Shown in pieces: positions 7,906 through 17,890 of a stretch of DNA of 37,695 nucleotides; the stretch's first letter is position 1; every line of letters starts with the position of its first letter. The stretch is from assembly GCA_049999765.1 (NCBI GenBank), contig JBNGIQ010008903.1, positions 1 through 37,695 on the forward strand, in the 5' to 3' direction. Made by a program: the position numbers and the translations under genes. Source of the DNA: Phaeoceros laevis (taxonomy: Eukaryota > Anthocerotophyta > Anthocerotopsida > Notothyladales). A model generated the notes under the pieces. The model saw nothing but the letters and a program-made list of their open reading frames with translations, was not told where the DNA came from and did not search any database.

Positions 7906-10308
7906 TTAAAAATCGTGGATTGGTGGACCGTGGAAAGCAGACACGTTTTTACCATGTGTAGGGTTGTCCCCTGAAGAGTCTACATTCATTAAGGCACGGG
8001 CAATATCTAGATCCTCTGTACCATTATTACGTGGGTCTCGAGAGTCCTGAAGGAATACATAACCTTCCTCCTGTATTTTCACAAACAGCCTTTCCAACTT
8101 TGCACCAATCTGTTGGCTATCGGGATGTTCTCTCTCACCCACAACAAATGTATGTACAATCCCACTGCTATCGGTCCACCAGCTCTCTCCTGGCTTCTTC
8201 CATGCTTGTGCTTTCACTCTCATTGCTTGTATCTCATTTGCTGAGTCTGGCATGCGAGCATCTTCATAGATGCTTGACATCAAAACATATGCTGCTGCAT
8301 CATTTTTATCTAGCCTCACTGCCCATTCAAATGCCTGTTTCCCAAGCTCCAAATCACGCCACTTACGGCAAGCACCCAAGACACTTCTCCACACCTCACT
8401 GTGGGGTTTGCAAGGCATACTCTTTGCCATGTTCATAGCCTTCTCCACATGGCCTGCCCGGCCAAGGAGATCGACCATGGAACTATAGTGTTCAGTAGAT
8501 GGCGTGATGCTGTAGTCTCTAGTCATAGCCTCAAACAACTTCTGGCCCTTTTCCACTAAACCCGAGTGACTGCACACAGTTAGTATGCTAAGAACTGTGA
8601 TGCCGTCTGGCTGTATACCCTGTTCTGTCATCCTCTGGAACAAATCAAAGACAACATCACTCTTGCCTTCCCGAGCATAGCCTGCAATCAATGCACTCCA
8701 TGTGACAATACCCCTTCTGGACAAGCCATCAAATACCTGCTGCGCATCAAGCATGCTGCCACATTTACCATACATGTCAATGAGAGCGCTTCCTAAACAT
8801 GAATCCGAAGCCTCAAATCCACTCCTAGAAATTTGAGCATGAAGTTCCCGCCCCATCTCCAGGTCTGCAACACTACCGCAGGCCTGCAGGAGACATGTAA
8901 AGGTAACAGCATCAGCTGGAGTAATTCCCTCTTGTTGCATTGCTCCATAAAGAGAGAGGGCCTTGTTGCCAAATCCATTTTGTGCATATCCTGCGATCAT
9001 GGCAGTCCATGTCACCACATCCTTTGCTGGCAGTCTGTCAAATACTATGTGAGCTTCGTCCAAACTCCCACATTTTGTATACATGCTTACAAGGCCGTTA
9101 CCAACAAGTACATCAGCTTCCAGCCCCTTTTCCAGAATCTGCAGATGAATGTTTCTGCCCTGGCATAAAGCTCCAGCCCTGCTACATGCCTGGAGAACAC
9201 ATGAGTATGTAATGGCATTGGCTGCAGTCACACCCTCCTGTTGCATAACGTCATAGAGATTCAGGGCTTCCTGGTCAAGCCCATGCTGACCGTATCCAGT
9301 AATCATAGCATTCCACAGTACCACATCTTTGGTTGACAACTTGTCGAACATTCTTCGCGCCTCTTCTATCCTCCCACATCGTGCATATCCACCAATCAGA
9401 GCAGTACATGTCGCCACATCTCTGTGTGGCAAATTATCAAACACCCTACGAGCATCGTCCACACTGCCACATTTTGAATACATGTCCACCAGACGGTTGC
9501 CAACAAGTGCATCAGCTTCAAGTCCTCTTTCCTGAATCTGTGCATGAAGCTGCTTTCCCTCATACAGAGCTCCAGCGCAAGCACATGCTTGCAAAAGACA
9601 ACCGAATGTCACATGATTTGGCGAGGAGACACCCTCATCCTGCATGTTTGCATAAAGAACAAGGGTATCCTTACCACGGCCATGCCGAGTATATCCTGCC
9701 ATCATCGCAGTCCAAGTAACCACATTTTTGAGGGGCAAATTGTCAAAAACCCTACGTGCTTCCTCGATAGTCCCGCACTTTGCATACATATCCACCAAGC
9801 TGTTCCCAACGAAAATATCAGAGATGTGCACAGTTCCCAGGATATCAGCATGGACCTCCCTCCCTGAAGATAGATCCTGTGCAGTGGCACATGCCTTGAG
9901 GGCTGCCACAAAGATATGGTTGTTTGGCTGCAGACTTGCCTGTCGCATCTGTCGGTACAGTTTTAGAGCCTTTGTAGGTTGTCCATGCCTAGCGTTTGCC
10001 AGGATAATGGAGGACCACATGTGACGGCTTGGTGCAGGGACCCTAGTAAAGACTTCCATTGCCTCCTCCAACCTCCCATGCGAAGCATACATACAAATGA
10101 AGTGGTTGGCCAAAAATGCGTGTGATCCATATCCGCTTTTGATAGCCAAAGCATGAACACGTCTGCCAAGTCCCAGTTCCTTACCTGAAATGCACCTCTT
10201 GAGGACAGCATAGAAGACAGAATTATCAACAAAAAATTTCCGCTGCACCAGGAGGTCCAGCGCTTCGACTGCCTCAGAGATTTGTCCCGCCTCACATCGT
10301 TGCCTCAT
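7906..10308 (-). CDS. PLS-class PPR protein, E/E+ type (no DYW), about 800 aa
   Basis: This is a paralogue of the preceding PPR gene with the same plan. A short N-terminus (RCEAGQISEAVEALDLLVQ) leads into PLS triplets, E motifs (HYSSMVDLLGRAGHVEKAM, AAAYVLMSSIYEDA), a PG box (AWKKPGESWWTDSSGIVHTF) and GYVFLQDS. It then leaves the DYW consensus for about 50 unrelated residues. It is the only one of the four PPR genes with an ATG close to the repeats: I chose 10306-10308 (MRQRCEAGQ). The frame extends four codons further only to a TTG. No clear targeting peptide is visible, so an upstream exon remains possible. Between two S motifs there is an inserted extra S-P pair (GGYARCGRIEEARRMFDKLS), which breaks the regular triplet order. 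The spacer to the divergent F-box/kelch gene is about 590 bp. Confidence 0.9.
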   Translation of the reverse strand: MRQRCEAGQISEAVEALDLLVQRKFFVDNSVFYAVLKRCISGKELGLGRRVHALAIKSGYGSHAFLANHFICMYASHGRLEEAMEVFTRVPAPSRHMWSSIILANARHGQPTKALKLYRQMRQASLQPNNHIFVAALKACATAQDLSSGREVHADILGTVHISDIFVGNSLVDMYAKCGTIEEARRVFDNLPLKNVVTWTAMMAGYTRHGRGKDTLVLYANMQDEGVSSPNHVTFGCLLQACACAGALYEGKQLHAQIQERGLEADALVGNRLVDMYSKCGSVDDARRVFDNLPHRDVATCTALIGGYARCGRIEEARRMFDKLSTKDVVLWNAMITGYGQHGLDQEALNLYDVMQQEGVTAANAITYSCVLQACSRAGALCQGRNIHLQILEKGLEADVLVGNGLVSMYTKCGSLDEAHIVFDRLPAKDVVTWTAMIAGYAQNGFGNKALSLYGAMQQEGITPADAVTFTCLLQACGSVADLEMGRELHAQISRSGFEASDSCLGSALIDMYGKCGSMLDAQQVFDGLSRRGIVTWSALIAGYAREGKSDVVFDLFQRMTEQGIQPDGITVLSILTVCSHSGLVEKGQKLFEAMTRDYSITPSTEHYSSMVDLLGRAGHVEKAMNMAKSMPCKPHSEVWRSVLGACRKWRDLELGKQAFEWAVRLDKNDAAAYVLMSSIYEDARMPDSANEIQAMRVKAQAWKKPGESWWTDSSGIVHTFVVGEREHPDSQQIGAKLERLFVKIQEEGYVFLQDSRDPRNNGTEDLDIARALMNVDSSGDNPTHGKNVSAFHGPPIHDF

Positions 10309-10897
10309 GACAAAAGGCAAGGAGACGGTTGAACACTATGAGGAAATCGTTCTCAGAGATTCAGCTGCAGGAGTGGAGCTGTACTGTATTCGAATTTGGG
10401 TGGCGCAGCTAGACTAGTCTAGTCGAAAAGGGTTTCTCAAATTCGTCCTACAGTCTAGAGTGACGCGAAAAACCCGCCACGAGGGCTCAAGCTCCCAAGC
10501 GACACGTGTACAAAGTGCCAGAACCCGACCAGTGGGAAGTCCAGGGTGGATATTATGGTAACCATTGTCCAATGCCTTTCGCTTTTGGCCCAGCCAGACC
10601 GAAACTGCTGGTGTGCCAGGTACAAAGGTGTCTGATTCCATCGTGCTTGCTGTTCCTTGGTTTTTGTTGGTTGGGGGTCCGCCTGGAAGGCGATGTAGGC
10701 GCACCAGAGTCACTTCCAGTTCGGAGGGATCCATGGAATTCAGGTGCTACTCCCGCTCAAGTTTCCACGGAGCCTTTGGAACCATTGTGATCCTTCGAAC
10801 CATTGTGATCCTGACACTCGGGGCCATCTCGGACTTGTGAGTTGCAGGTGAATGTCACTCCGTAATGCGTTTATGTTCGGATCCTTAGGCAGGCAAG
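10309..10897. promoter_or_regulatory. Divergent intergenic region between a PPR gene and an F-box/kelch gene
   Basis: About 590 bp separate the two start codons, so both 5' regions lie here. A 16-bp direct repeat (GAACCATTGTGATCCT) occurs at 10779-10794 and 10797-10812, upstream of the kelch ATG, and could be a pair of binding sites or chance. No TATA box was convincing. Function is inferred only from position. Confidence 0.35.
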
Positions 10898-11953
10898 ATG
10901 GATCCTGCCACGGACATGGGTGATGCCATTCTTCTACCCGGCCTACCAAATGACCTAGCTCTGCAATGTCTGGTGAGAGTACCCCGCCGGTTTCATACCC
11001 TGATGCGCGGGATAAGCAAGTCGTGGTCACATCTTCTTTGCAGCCATTTCTTTTACTCGTTGCGCAAACAGCTCGGCTTCAGCGAAGGATGGTTGTATAC
11101 TCTGAGCAGAGACCAGATGGGGGTTATCCAGTTTCATGTTCTGGATCCTAGCAGACGGCAGTGGAGGGAGCTTCCCAAGTTACCAGACCAGTGCTTGAAC
11201 CGATACGGAATGAGCAGCGAAGTTTTGGAAGGGCAGCTCTACGTGATGGGAGGGGGAGGCAAGTACCAAAGTCCCACTGCAGAGGTATACAGGTATAACC
11301 CTGTCACCAACCGCTGGACAGAAGTTGCTCACATGAGGGAGGCTAGATGTCATTTTGTGAGTGGAGCTTTCCAGGGTCGGTTGTATGCAATCGGCGGCAT
11401 GGGGGTCACATCCGGTGTTCTAACCTCTTGGGAGATATATGAGCCCCTCCTGGATAAATGGTGCTTGCATGTGGATCCCAATATTGTGTCCGATTTAGGT
11501 GAGGCACTGGTGTTCGATGGAAAGATATTCATCAGGCATGTCAGTCCGGATAACCTCCCCCCTTTCTATGCTGCAATTTACGATGCCTCGCAGAATGTGT
11601 GGTCGCCAGTGGATGATGACATGGCTAAGAAGTGGTGTGGCCCTACGACTGTGGTGGCAAACAAGGACGTCTACATGTTAGATCAGACGTATGGGCTTAA
11701 GCTTATGAGGCTGGACAAGGAAAAGGGTAATTGGGTGTTTGTTGGAAGGATTTCGCCATTCTCCACCCGGGGTCCCTGTAAGATTGCAACAGTGGGCAAG
11801 AACCTGTACATAGTCGGAAGGGGCTTGAGGACTGTTGTTGTCAACACGGACAATACTGGTGATGGAGGGTTAGGGCTGCTGCTTGCTTCATCTGTGAGTG
11901 GCCCAAAGTGCTCAGATGACATCGTCCTCAGCTGCAATATTCTTGAGCTGTGA
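10898..11953 (+). CDS. F-box/kelch-repeat protein, 351 aa, single exon
   Basis: This is a probable substrate receptor of an SCF ubiquitin ligase. The N-terminal F-box is at about residues 12-58 (LLPGLPNDLALQCLVRVPR, then SKSWSHLL), the usual LPDD-like entry and W-x-x-LL. Kelch blades follow. One is at about 108-147 (LEGQLYVMGGGGKYQS, then YNPVTNRWTEV) and one at about 153-188 (FQGRLYAIGG, then YEPLLDKW), with weaker blades to about 330. The double Gly and the spaced Tyr/Trp of kelch motifs are visible. The start ATG is in a good context (GCAAGATGG), and the length is normal for plant F-box/kelch proteins of the At1g55270 or At1g30090 kind. The F-box would bind SKP1 and the propeller the target. 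The target cannot be read from the sequence. Confidence 0.88.
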   Translation: MDPATDMGDAILLPGLPNDLALQCLVRVPRRFHTLMRGISKSWSHLLCSHFFYSLRKQLGFSEGWLYTLSRDQMGVIQFHVLDPSRRQWRELPKLPDQCLNRYGMSSEVLEGQLYVMGGGGKYQSPTAEVYRYNPVTNRWTEVAHMREARCHFVSGAFQGRLYAIGGMGVTSGVLTSWEIYEPLLDKWCLHVDPNIVSDLGEALVFDGKIFIRHVSPDNLPPFYAAIYDASQNVWSPVDDDMAKKWCGPTTVVANKDVYMLDQTYGLKLMRLDKEKGNWVFVGRISPFSTRGPCKIATVGKNLYIVGRGLRTVVVNTDNTGDGGLGLLLASSVSGPKCSDDIVLSCNILEL

Positions 11954-12341
11954 TGGCCTCTCAATTGAGCTACCTCACGGACTGGATACTGCTTTGTAAA
12001 TAGCCTTGCATTCCTACATCCCCCTAATAAGAGCAGTCCGTGTTTCCACCGTGGATCATTGTGTATTTAAGCGTGCTGCCGTAAGCCCTAATACCAACAT
12101 CGTTGCGATGACGTTGCATACAATTTTGCCAACCTGTACCTCAACTTCCTATACGAGGTCCCGCGACCCGGGACACGGGTTTAGTGTGCACCTGTTAACC
12201 CCCAAGTGATCCATCGGCTATCCGGTGAATGTTGAGACATGCGATTGTCAAACTGAGGCGCGGGGATACTCAAATCGACACTCACTCTCGCGAGAGGTGC
12301 ACCTCAAGCTGCTTTCGTTGTGGCGTTAGGAGCTGTGGAAT
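11954..12341. other. Intergenic, 3' UTR of the F-box/kelch gene and upstream of the next candidate
   Basis: No frame with recognisable content. It would hold the kelch 3' end and the promoter of the small three-exon candidate downstream. Confidence 0.4.
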
Positions 12342-12763
12342 ATGAACACCATTCTGATGCAGGTACCCTGGACCACTTCCCGACATACTTGTGGTTTTGC
12401 ACTTGCTTTGTTTGGTGTGCTGCCGTGCCCAGGGCAAGTACCTCCTTCCTGCAGCAGTTCATTCAAGCTGCAATGACATCTCAAGGATCAACTTTAGGGC
12501 TTACGGGTTTCGATTTTCGGACGTGGCCTTGAATTTTGATTGGGCAGGAACGATTGCTGGGGGGGACTCTTGGAGTGTTGTTTGGACTGGGAGTGTTCAT
12601 CTACGAGGAGAAGCAGCTATGGCGATCTACCGCAAAGCTAGCAGACACTTTGTCAGGGGGCCGTTTGCCTCCAAGCCGGCCTGTGGAGGTATGTATGCTT
12701 AGGACTGTGCTGAAAGTGCTGAAGAACCGCCGTTTTGAACTACAGGAAAAGCTTGGTGCATGA
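12342..12763 (+). CDS. Candidate small membrane protein, 3 exons, 59 aa
   Basis: I built this from splice signals. Exon 1 is 12342-12362 (MNTILMQ, donor GTACCC). Exon 2 is 12548-12688 (acceptor TTGGGCAG, donor GTATGT). Exon 3 is 12746-12763 (acceptor CTACAG), ending EKLGA and a stop. Introns are 185 and 57 nt, and all three exons join in phase 0. The protein has one hydrophobic helix (GGTLGVLFGLGVFIY, about residues 12-26). A charged part follows (EEKQLWRSTAKLADTLSGG), then RLPPSRPVEEKLGA. The shape is that of a small organelle inner-membrane protein. I do not recognise a named family. The fact that all junctions keep one frame and end at a stop supports it. Exon 1 is the weakest part. Confidence 0.5.
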
Positions 12764-13286
12764 GTGGAAAAAGAACTGTAAGCTGCTGTGCTGGATGCAG
12801 GTCCCGGAACCAATTTTCGGCCAGCAAGCCCGTGCAAGGATGGGGCATCAGTGGAATGTTGGTGTTGATCGGACTCTCGGGTCATTAGTTGCAGTTCTGG
12901 GATCTAAGGGATGGTAGAGCTGGTGGAGCTTGCAAATTGATTCTGTGCAGTAACTCTTTCCTGCTGAGTGGTGCGCTGATCCATGGCAGGGATATGTTTG
13001 CCTAACTGACAGCTCTAGGAAGGCTGCTCACTCTTTGAGTCGCTTTTTGGGTGGAGATGCCATTGTCATTCAGGCTGGCAACGAGCTGTGGTGAGCACCA
13101 GCCCTGGCACCAGCATTACTAAAACAAATACGCTGTTTTTCTTCTGTAAACTCTACTCAAACTGTATGATGTAGTTTTTTCCTAGCTTTCTTGCGGAAAT
13201 GAGAGAGGTGTTCACAAAAACAAAGAGCACCTTTTGCCCTTAGTCTACATCGAAACAGAACAAACTCGTGACTGGCTATTTACACT
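12764..13286. other. Intergenic, no gene seen
   Basis: This holds the 3' end of the small three-exon candidate and, on the other strand, the 3' UTR of the ZnF-UBP gene. No frame resembles a protein family. Confidence 0.4.
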
Positions 13287-13724
13287 TCAGGGTGTGTCTA
13301 GATGCAAGGCTACGGCGCTGGTGCCGACGCCTGTCACCTGGTCGCGTTGTGGTGCTGGCATACCGAATTTTTGGAGATGGAGCTGCTCGAAAGCCGGCCT
13401 CAATTGCCGGATAACCTGCGCATCAAGGTAATTGTCACAGGCAAAACACCAGACGGACAGATCCCTGTACCCTATGGCAACAGGGTGGCCTGTTTCCTGG
13501 TAGTGCGCAACCATGTGGCCGTTAATGAAGCGTCCGCAGAAGACTTGGGAGCAGCTCAAGCACAGCCAGTTCTCCGCAGGGTCATCACACTTGCTACACA
13601 AGGAATCGAAGGTGGGCAACTGCGGGCCACCAGACTTCACTTGGTGCAAGTGATCGCATGTCGTGTAGGCGCTCACCCAGCCTGAAGCCTCTCCTCCCGC
13701 CTCCAAGCCCGTCGAAGTTGCCAT
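13287..13724 (-). CDS. Stand-alone ZnF-UBP (BUZ) ubiquitin-binding protein, 145 aa
   Basis: Nearly the whole protein is one zinc-finger UBP domain, the module that binds the free C-terminal Gly-Gly of ubiquitin in HDAC6, BRAP and several deubiquitinases. Visible zinc ligands are C23-x-H25, C43-x2-C46, C55-x2-C58, C63, H70, H74, H80 and C93-x2-C96. The signature strings ENWLCLSCSQVFCGR and HPVAIGYRDLSVWCFACD are typical. The ubiquitin-tail pocket residues (R65, W92, and Y86 before DLSVWC) are present. No protease or deacetylase domain is attached, so the likely role is as an adaptor or ubiquitin sensor. The start ATG (CATCATGGC) is good and the gene is one exon. About 45 residues follow the domain with no recognised motif. 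Confidence 0.9.
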   Translation of the reverse strand: MATSTGLEAGGEASGWVSAYTTCDHLHQVKSGGPQLPTFDSLCSKCDDPAENWLCLSCSQVFCGRFINGHMVAHYQETGHPVAIGYRDLSVWCFACDNYLDAQVIRQLRPAFEQLHLQKFGMPAPQRDQVTGVGTSAVALHLDTP

Positions 13725-15360
13725 GATGTGATGCGATAATAACCTCTTCTGGCTCTTCTTTCAAGGGTCTGAGTCCGATACCTAGGGTGGGGGTGGTGTG
13801 TGTGTATTTCTTGATTAACTTCCGGGCAAGGTAACTGGATTGCCCTTCACCCCACGGAGCACCGAGAGAAAATGTTCTGAGTTCCTGAATACCATACTGA
13901 TGGCATTCCAAGGGTTTGCAATTGCTTGGCAGTTATCTTGCTTCCTGTCAGTGATGCGAGCGCGAATAGACCCGTTCAAGTCAGCCAAACCAATTATGCA
14001 AGCTGTACAGCTATCGAAATAGTAACCGGCAATGCCGTGAGAGCTGTCGACGGCTTCACATCCTTCTACTCCGTAGATTTCGTGACGACGGGGAACTCCT
14101 ATTACATCGACCAAGATTCTGTGAGTTGCCAAGCCAGGTAGAAGTTTCAGGTGAACGTCCTGGAAGCTTCTTCACGGGCGAATTCGAATTCGAAAGGTGC
14201 CTGCAATGCTGCGGGCTCTCTCCACAACTTTCTTCCTGCATTTGGTAAGTTATCTGGAGTGGAAGGCTCCAACTTGGTTCATTCTGTAAGATGCATGAAT
14301 TCTTCCTTCGAAAGACCAATTGCAAGGAGGATCGATGTCTGTTGCCACCAACATACTCACTTGAAAGTTGAAAGGAACGGTGAAGCATCTGAGTTGTGCT
14401 CTGTTGCATGCAGGTGCAGGTATGGCCGCCTTCACTGCAATGCTCATCCTGAATGCCTTGAACTTTGCGATATGAGGGATTCCCAAGCATAGCACTGACC
14501 AGTCAGTACTAGTGGTGCGTGAGGAATGTAGTGATGGAAGTCCTTCACTTTCCTCATCTCATACATGTAGGCTGAGGTCATGTCATTGAGCAAATCTCCC
14601 CTGTTGGGATCCATAGCATAAGTACCCATGTAGTTTCTCCCACATTACACGCCATGTGGCACATTTGCCTGTGTGATTTTATCTATCTCGTTCCTGAAAT
14701 ACTTACGGATGGCAAACCACCGCGACAATGTTGCGCTCTGGCACCTCACAAAGGTTCAATTCAAGCATGCCCTGTTGCTCCGAGCACTGTGCTTCAGGCT
14801 TATCCAGACAGGCAGGCGTTACATCCCCAGTTCGAGAGAAGACTGGCATAAAACGACACATAGCACACACCACTCCCACGGCTTCTGGGTACATATTATC
14901 TAGTCAAGGTCAGCTGTTTGACGGCAAGGCGTCAACTAGGGTGGGTTGTACTACTGCCACTGCCAGAATCGATGGCTTCAACATCGTTGCTCGTCGCCGG
15001 TTGTTACAACGAACCCGAATGGAGACAGTGCACACAGGCATCCTGTTTGTGTTGGTCGGTAGGGGTTATGGCAGTTCAGGGCGCATGAACCGCTAAACGA
15101 CGGTTACGATGCATACTTTTCTACACTGACTTTACTCGCTCATAGGGTTTCCTGTATTGTCTGTCGATCTCTTACCGATCCAATTCAATCTTCATTAACA
15201 GTTATTTCTATTCTCTAACAGAGGTATGATTATGAACCTCTTCACCAAATGAGTCACCCTGACAGGTCCTGACTGGTTTATTTAAACGCCATAGACTATT
15301 TAGCCAACAAAATCAATGGGGACGCCGCACTAAGTGGAGAGGGTCACCAAATATAAAAAA
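13725..15360. other. Upstream of the ZnF-UBP gene, unresolved coding-like frames
   Basis: Both strands carry protein-like but unrecognised frames at 13815-14500. A minus-strand run ends SVLRGVKGNPVTLPGS at 13815. Upstream of it, another minus frame (MSIAVKAAIPAPACNRAQL) resembles the start of a transit peptide and is followed by a strong GTGAGTATG donor. I could not join them: the implied last intron would be only about 38 nt. The rest shows nothing. Confidence 0.3.
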
Positions 15361-15383
15361 ACATGCAGGATTACGAGACACAT

Positions 15384-15535
15384 GACCGTCATGGCAGGAT
15401 GAAGAAGACTGACAAAATTGGTGAAGTGGGAAGGAAGACTATTGTCGGAGTCAAACCCACGACCGTCACGGCGGGATGAAGAAGACTGACAAAATTGGTG
15501 AAGTGGGAAGGAAGACTATTGTCGGAGTCAAACCC
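15384..15535. repeat. 77-bp tandem duplication
   Basis: Two near-identical copies at 15384-15460 and 15461-15535 differ at only a few bases. They are directly adjacent and non-coding. They lie at the left edge of the AT-rich island around the expansin gene. Confidence 0.9.
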
Positions 15536-15675
15536 GTGGCGGATGACTGACTGGCGGCAACTTCCCTTCCCTCACTAGTACGCCAACTGGAACAGCCGTC
15601 ATAGCTCAAATTATAAATGTATAATAAACTTTAAATATATATGAGTAACTTTAATATTCTCTTCTTCTTCTTCTT

Positions 15676-15825
15676 TTAGAGTTTAGGGTTTAGGATCTAG
15701 GGTTTAGGGTACATTATTAATCGGTAATATATGGAAAATTTTCATACTATAAGGGGTCTAGGAGTTTAGGGTTTATGGTATATTATTAATAGGGAATATT
15801 ATGGAAATTTTTATACTATAACGGG
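15676..15825. repeat. Interstitial telomere-like motifs with a degenerate tandem duplication
   Basis: Several copies of the plant telomere heptamer TTTAGGG or near variants occur at 15681-15710 and again at 15762-15777. They are embedded in a roughly 61-70 bp unit present twice (about 15696-15756 and 15757-15825). Each unit runs from the telomere-like motif to a TATGGAAA-TTTT-ATACTATAA-GGG end. A CTT microsatellite precedes it (15661-15676). Confidence 0.7.
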
Positions 15826-16410
15826 TGATATATACAATGTACGAAAATATTTTCATACGGCCAAGCATCCATCTAGGCACTAGTCTTGGTCTGAGCTCTA
15901 CCCCTTGCCTTCACCAATGGACTAGTAACTCTCCATAGCTCCAATCTCTAATAAAGGTACAAAGGCAATACATGACACATTTAGCCTCTATGGGTAAGAG
16001 TTCTTATCCATTTGGTGGTATTCTTATACCTCAGTAAGAGAAAGGGACAAAGCAATATGATGTACATGAGCTAGCCAAAAAAGTCTCTTTTCTTCTTTTT
16101 TTCAAATTACACATGTACATCCATGGAGGGAGCTGTTGTAAAAGAATGGTCTATTACTGATACTAATTAATATCATTAAAGTATCGATCTTGATAGCTCT
16201 AAATTAAAAATAAATCATGAGAAAAAATTCAACAAGTTCACTTATATGTACCGAGACCCAGCAAGATGTATGGATATAAATTGAAATGAGTAATAAAAAA
16301 GTTTACAACAAGTTACTTGAATGTACCGAGATCGAGCAAAATGCACCGAGAAGAAGATGCATGTATTCAACTTTTTGACAATAGAACAACTATATCGAGC
16401 CAGGAATGAC

Positions 16411-16419
16411 TATATAAGG
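16411..16419 (+). promoter_or_regulatory. Probable TATA box of the expansin gene
   Basis: TATATAAGG at 16411 lies about 170 bp upstream of the first in-frame ATG. It gives a plausible transcription start near 16440. A minimal upstream reading frame, ATG-GCA-TAA, lies at 16509-16517 in the presumed leader. Confidence 0.55.
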
Positions 16420-16580
16420 AAAGGTCCGGGCTAAGGAACTCATTAGTTGCTAAAGTTCATCACTTCTCCATTCTTTTTCTTACAAGTTTTCGAGGTCTTC
16501 TCTTTGCCATGGCATAAGCAGAATGTCAAAGTTGTTGCAAGTAGAATGACTTAGTTGTCATAGTTTGTGTTGAATTTTGT

Positions 16581-17501
16581 ATGAAATTATGGTGCTCTTT
16601 GTGTTATGTGCAGTACTATGGTCAGCATTTTATCTCTAGTTCTGCTCTTTCTTTTGGTAAGGTCACCAGCAACAACGGGTCAGTGGTCACTGCCACGGCT
16701 ACTTTTTATGAGGGGGACGACGGTACGAGAACAAAATGTTTTGCGATTATTTGAATAACAATTCTTTTTTGTGTTTCAGGTCAACTAAGCGACTGTGTTA
16801 ATGTCCATGTGGTCATTGGAAGTGGAGCATGTGGTTATCCAACTGCACTATATGGGACAGCATCAACAGCTCTAAGTGATGCTTTGTTTCAAAAAGGACA
16901 GACTTGCTATGAAGTGCAATGGGTTAATACTGTGTCATGCTTGGCTGGGAAGTCGACACAAGTGACTGCAACAAATTTTTGCCCCAGTAATGGGAAAGGA
17001 GGTTGGTGTGATGGCTCCAAACAACATTTCGACTTGAACTCCGGAGCTTTCACACAAATTGCACAGAAAGCTGCCGGAGAGGTTCCAATTCAATATCGGA
17101 GGTAACATACTTCTTTTTGGTATATATCACCAGTCTTATATTTATATGTTGATTCATATTCATGCACTAATATGTATTACTGTTTTGATTTTTGTAGAGT
17201 TCCTTGCATAAGGTCTGGAGGCGTGACCTTTACTATCAGTGGCAACGCAAATTTCAACCTTGTTTCTATCAGGAACCTGGCTGGAGCAGGAGATATAAAG
17301 GAGGCATTCATGAAAGGTTCAGGAGCTTGGTGTACAATGACAAGAAACTTCGGGGCAAGTTGGCAATGTACGTCCAATTTGGTCGGACAAAGTTTGTCCT
17401 TCAAAGTAACTCTAAGCGATGGCAATGCTCATGAGTTTGACAATGTTGCACCTGCCAATTGGCAATTTGGGCAATCCTTTACTAGTTCTCAAAACTTTTG
17501 A
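16581..17501 (+). CDS. Alpha-expansin-like protein, 3 exons, aberrant N-terminus and cysteines
   Basis: Expansins are secreted proteins that loosen cell walls. Exons are 16581-16722 (donor GGTACG), 16780-17101 (acceptor TTTCAG) and 17198-17501 (acceptor TTGTAG). Introns are 57 and 96 nt, and the junctions keep one frame of 255 residues. The second intron falls at the usual QYRR/VPC site. Domain 1 shows TATATFYEGDDG, GACGY, TATNFCP, GGWC and the HFD motif (KQHFDL). Domain 2 shows the GAGD string, NWQFGQSFT and the SLSFKVTLSDG string. Two things are odd. The region GxSCGACYEIxC is reduced to QTCYEVQW, losing two conserved cysteines. A fine signal peptide (MVSILSLVLLFLL, ATG at 16619) ending in GQW lies in a different frame from ATATFY, so one base seems lost. 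In the intact frame the N-terminus (MKLWCSLCYV) is a poor signal. It is either a pseudogene or a neofunctional copy. Confidence 0.7.
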
Positions 17502-17841
17502 GGGAGCTATTTTTGTGTTATAAGTCGTAGTCATATTCTTCATTATGTATTGCCAATTATAAATTTTTATGCATGTTGCTTTCCATGTTGAGAATGAGCA
17601 CGTGTGCCTTCACAATTTGCATACAAAATATCATCACTTCTTACATACAAAACATCAACATCTCCTATTGGAGCTTAGAGACATGTAACTATAATTCTGC
17701 ACCTAATGGTGCCAAAGACCACTTGCTCACCTCACTTCAACCCTCTGCATACATAACATCTCCCTTCGGATCTCATTGAAGAAAACTACAATTCTGCTTA
17801 GACTGTAGTGCCATTAGGTGCTCATAAAACTTACGGTAAAA
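17502..17841. other. AT-rich 3' flank of the expansin gene
   Basis: No gene. Short imperfect direct repeats of a CATACAAAA-ATC type occur at about 17620-17660 and again near 17748. It presumably holds the expansin 3' UTR. Confidence 0.4.
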
Positions 17842-17890
17842 CTGAGGACTACCAAACCCGTTCCACCCCTACCAGCAAGGGACAGTGGAC

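Noticed and set aside
15384-15535. Possible CRISPR-like or phage-type repeat array
   Set aside because: Only two adjacent copies, no spacers, and a eukaryotic nuclear context. It is a simple tandem duplication.
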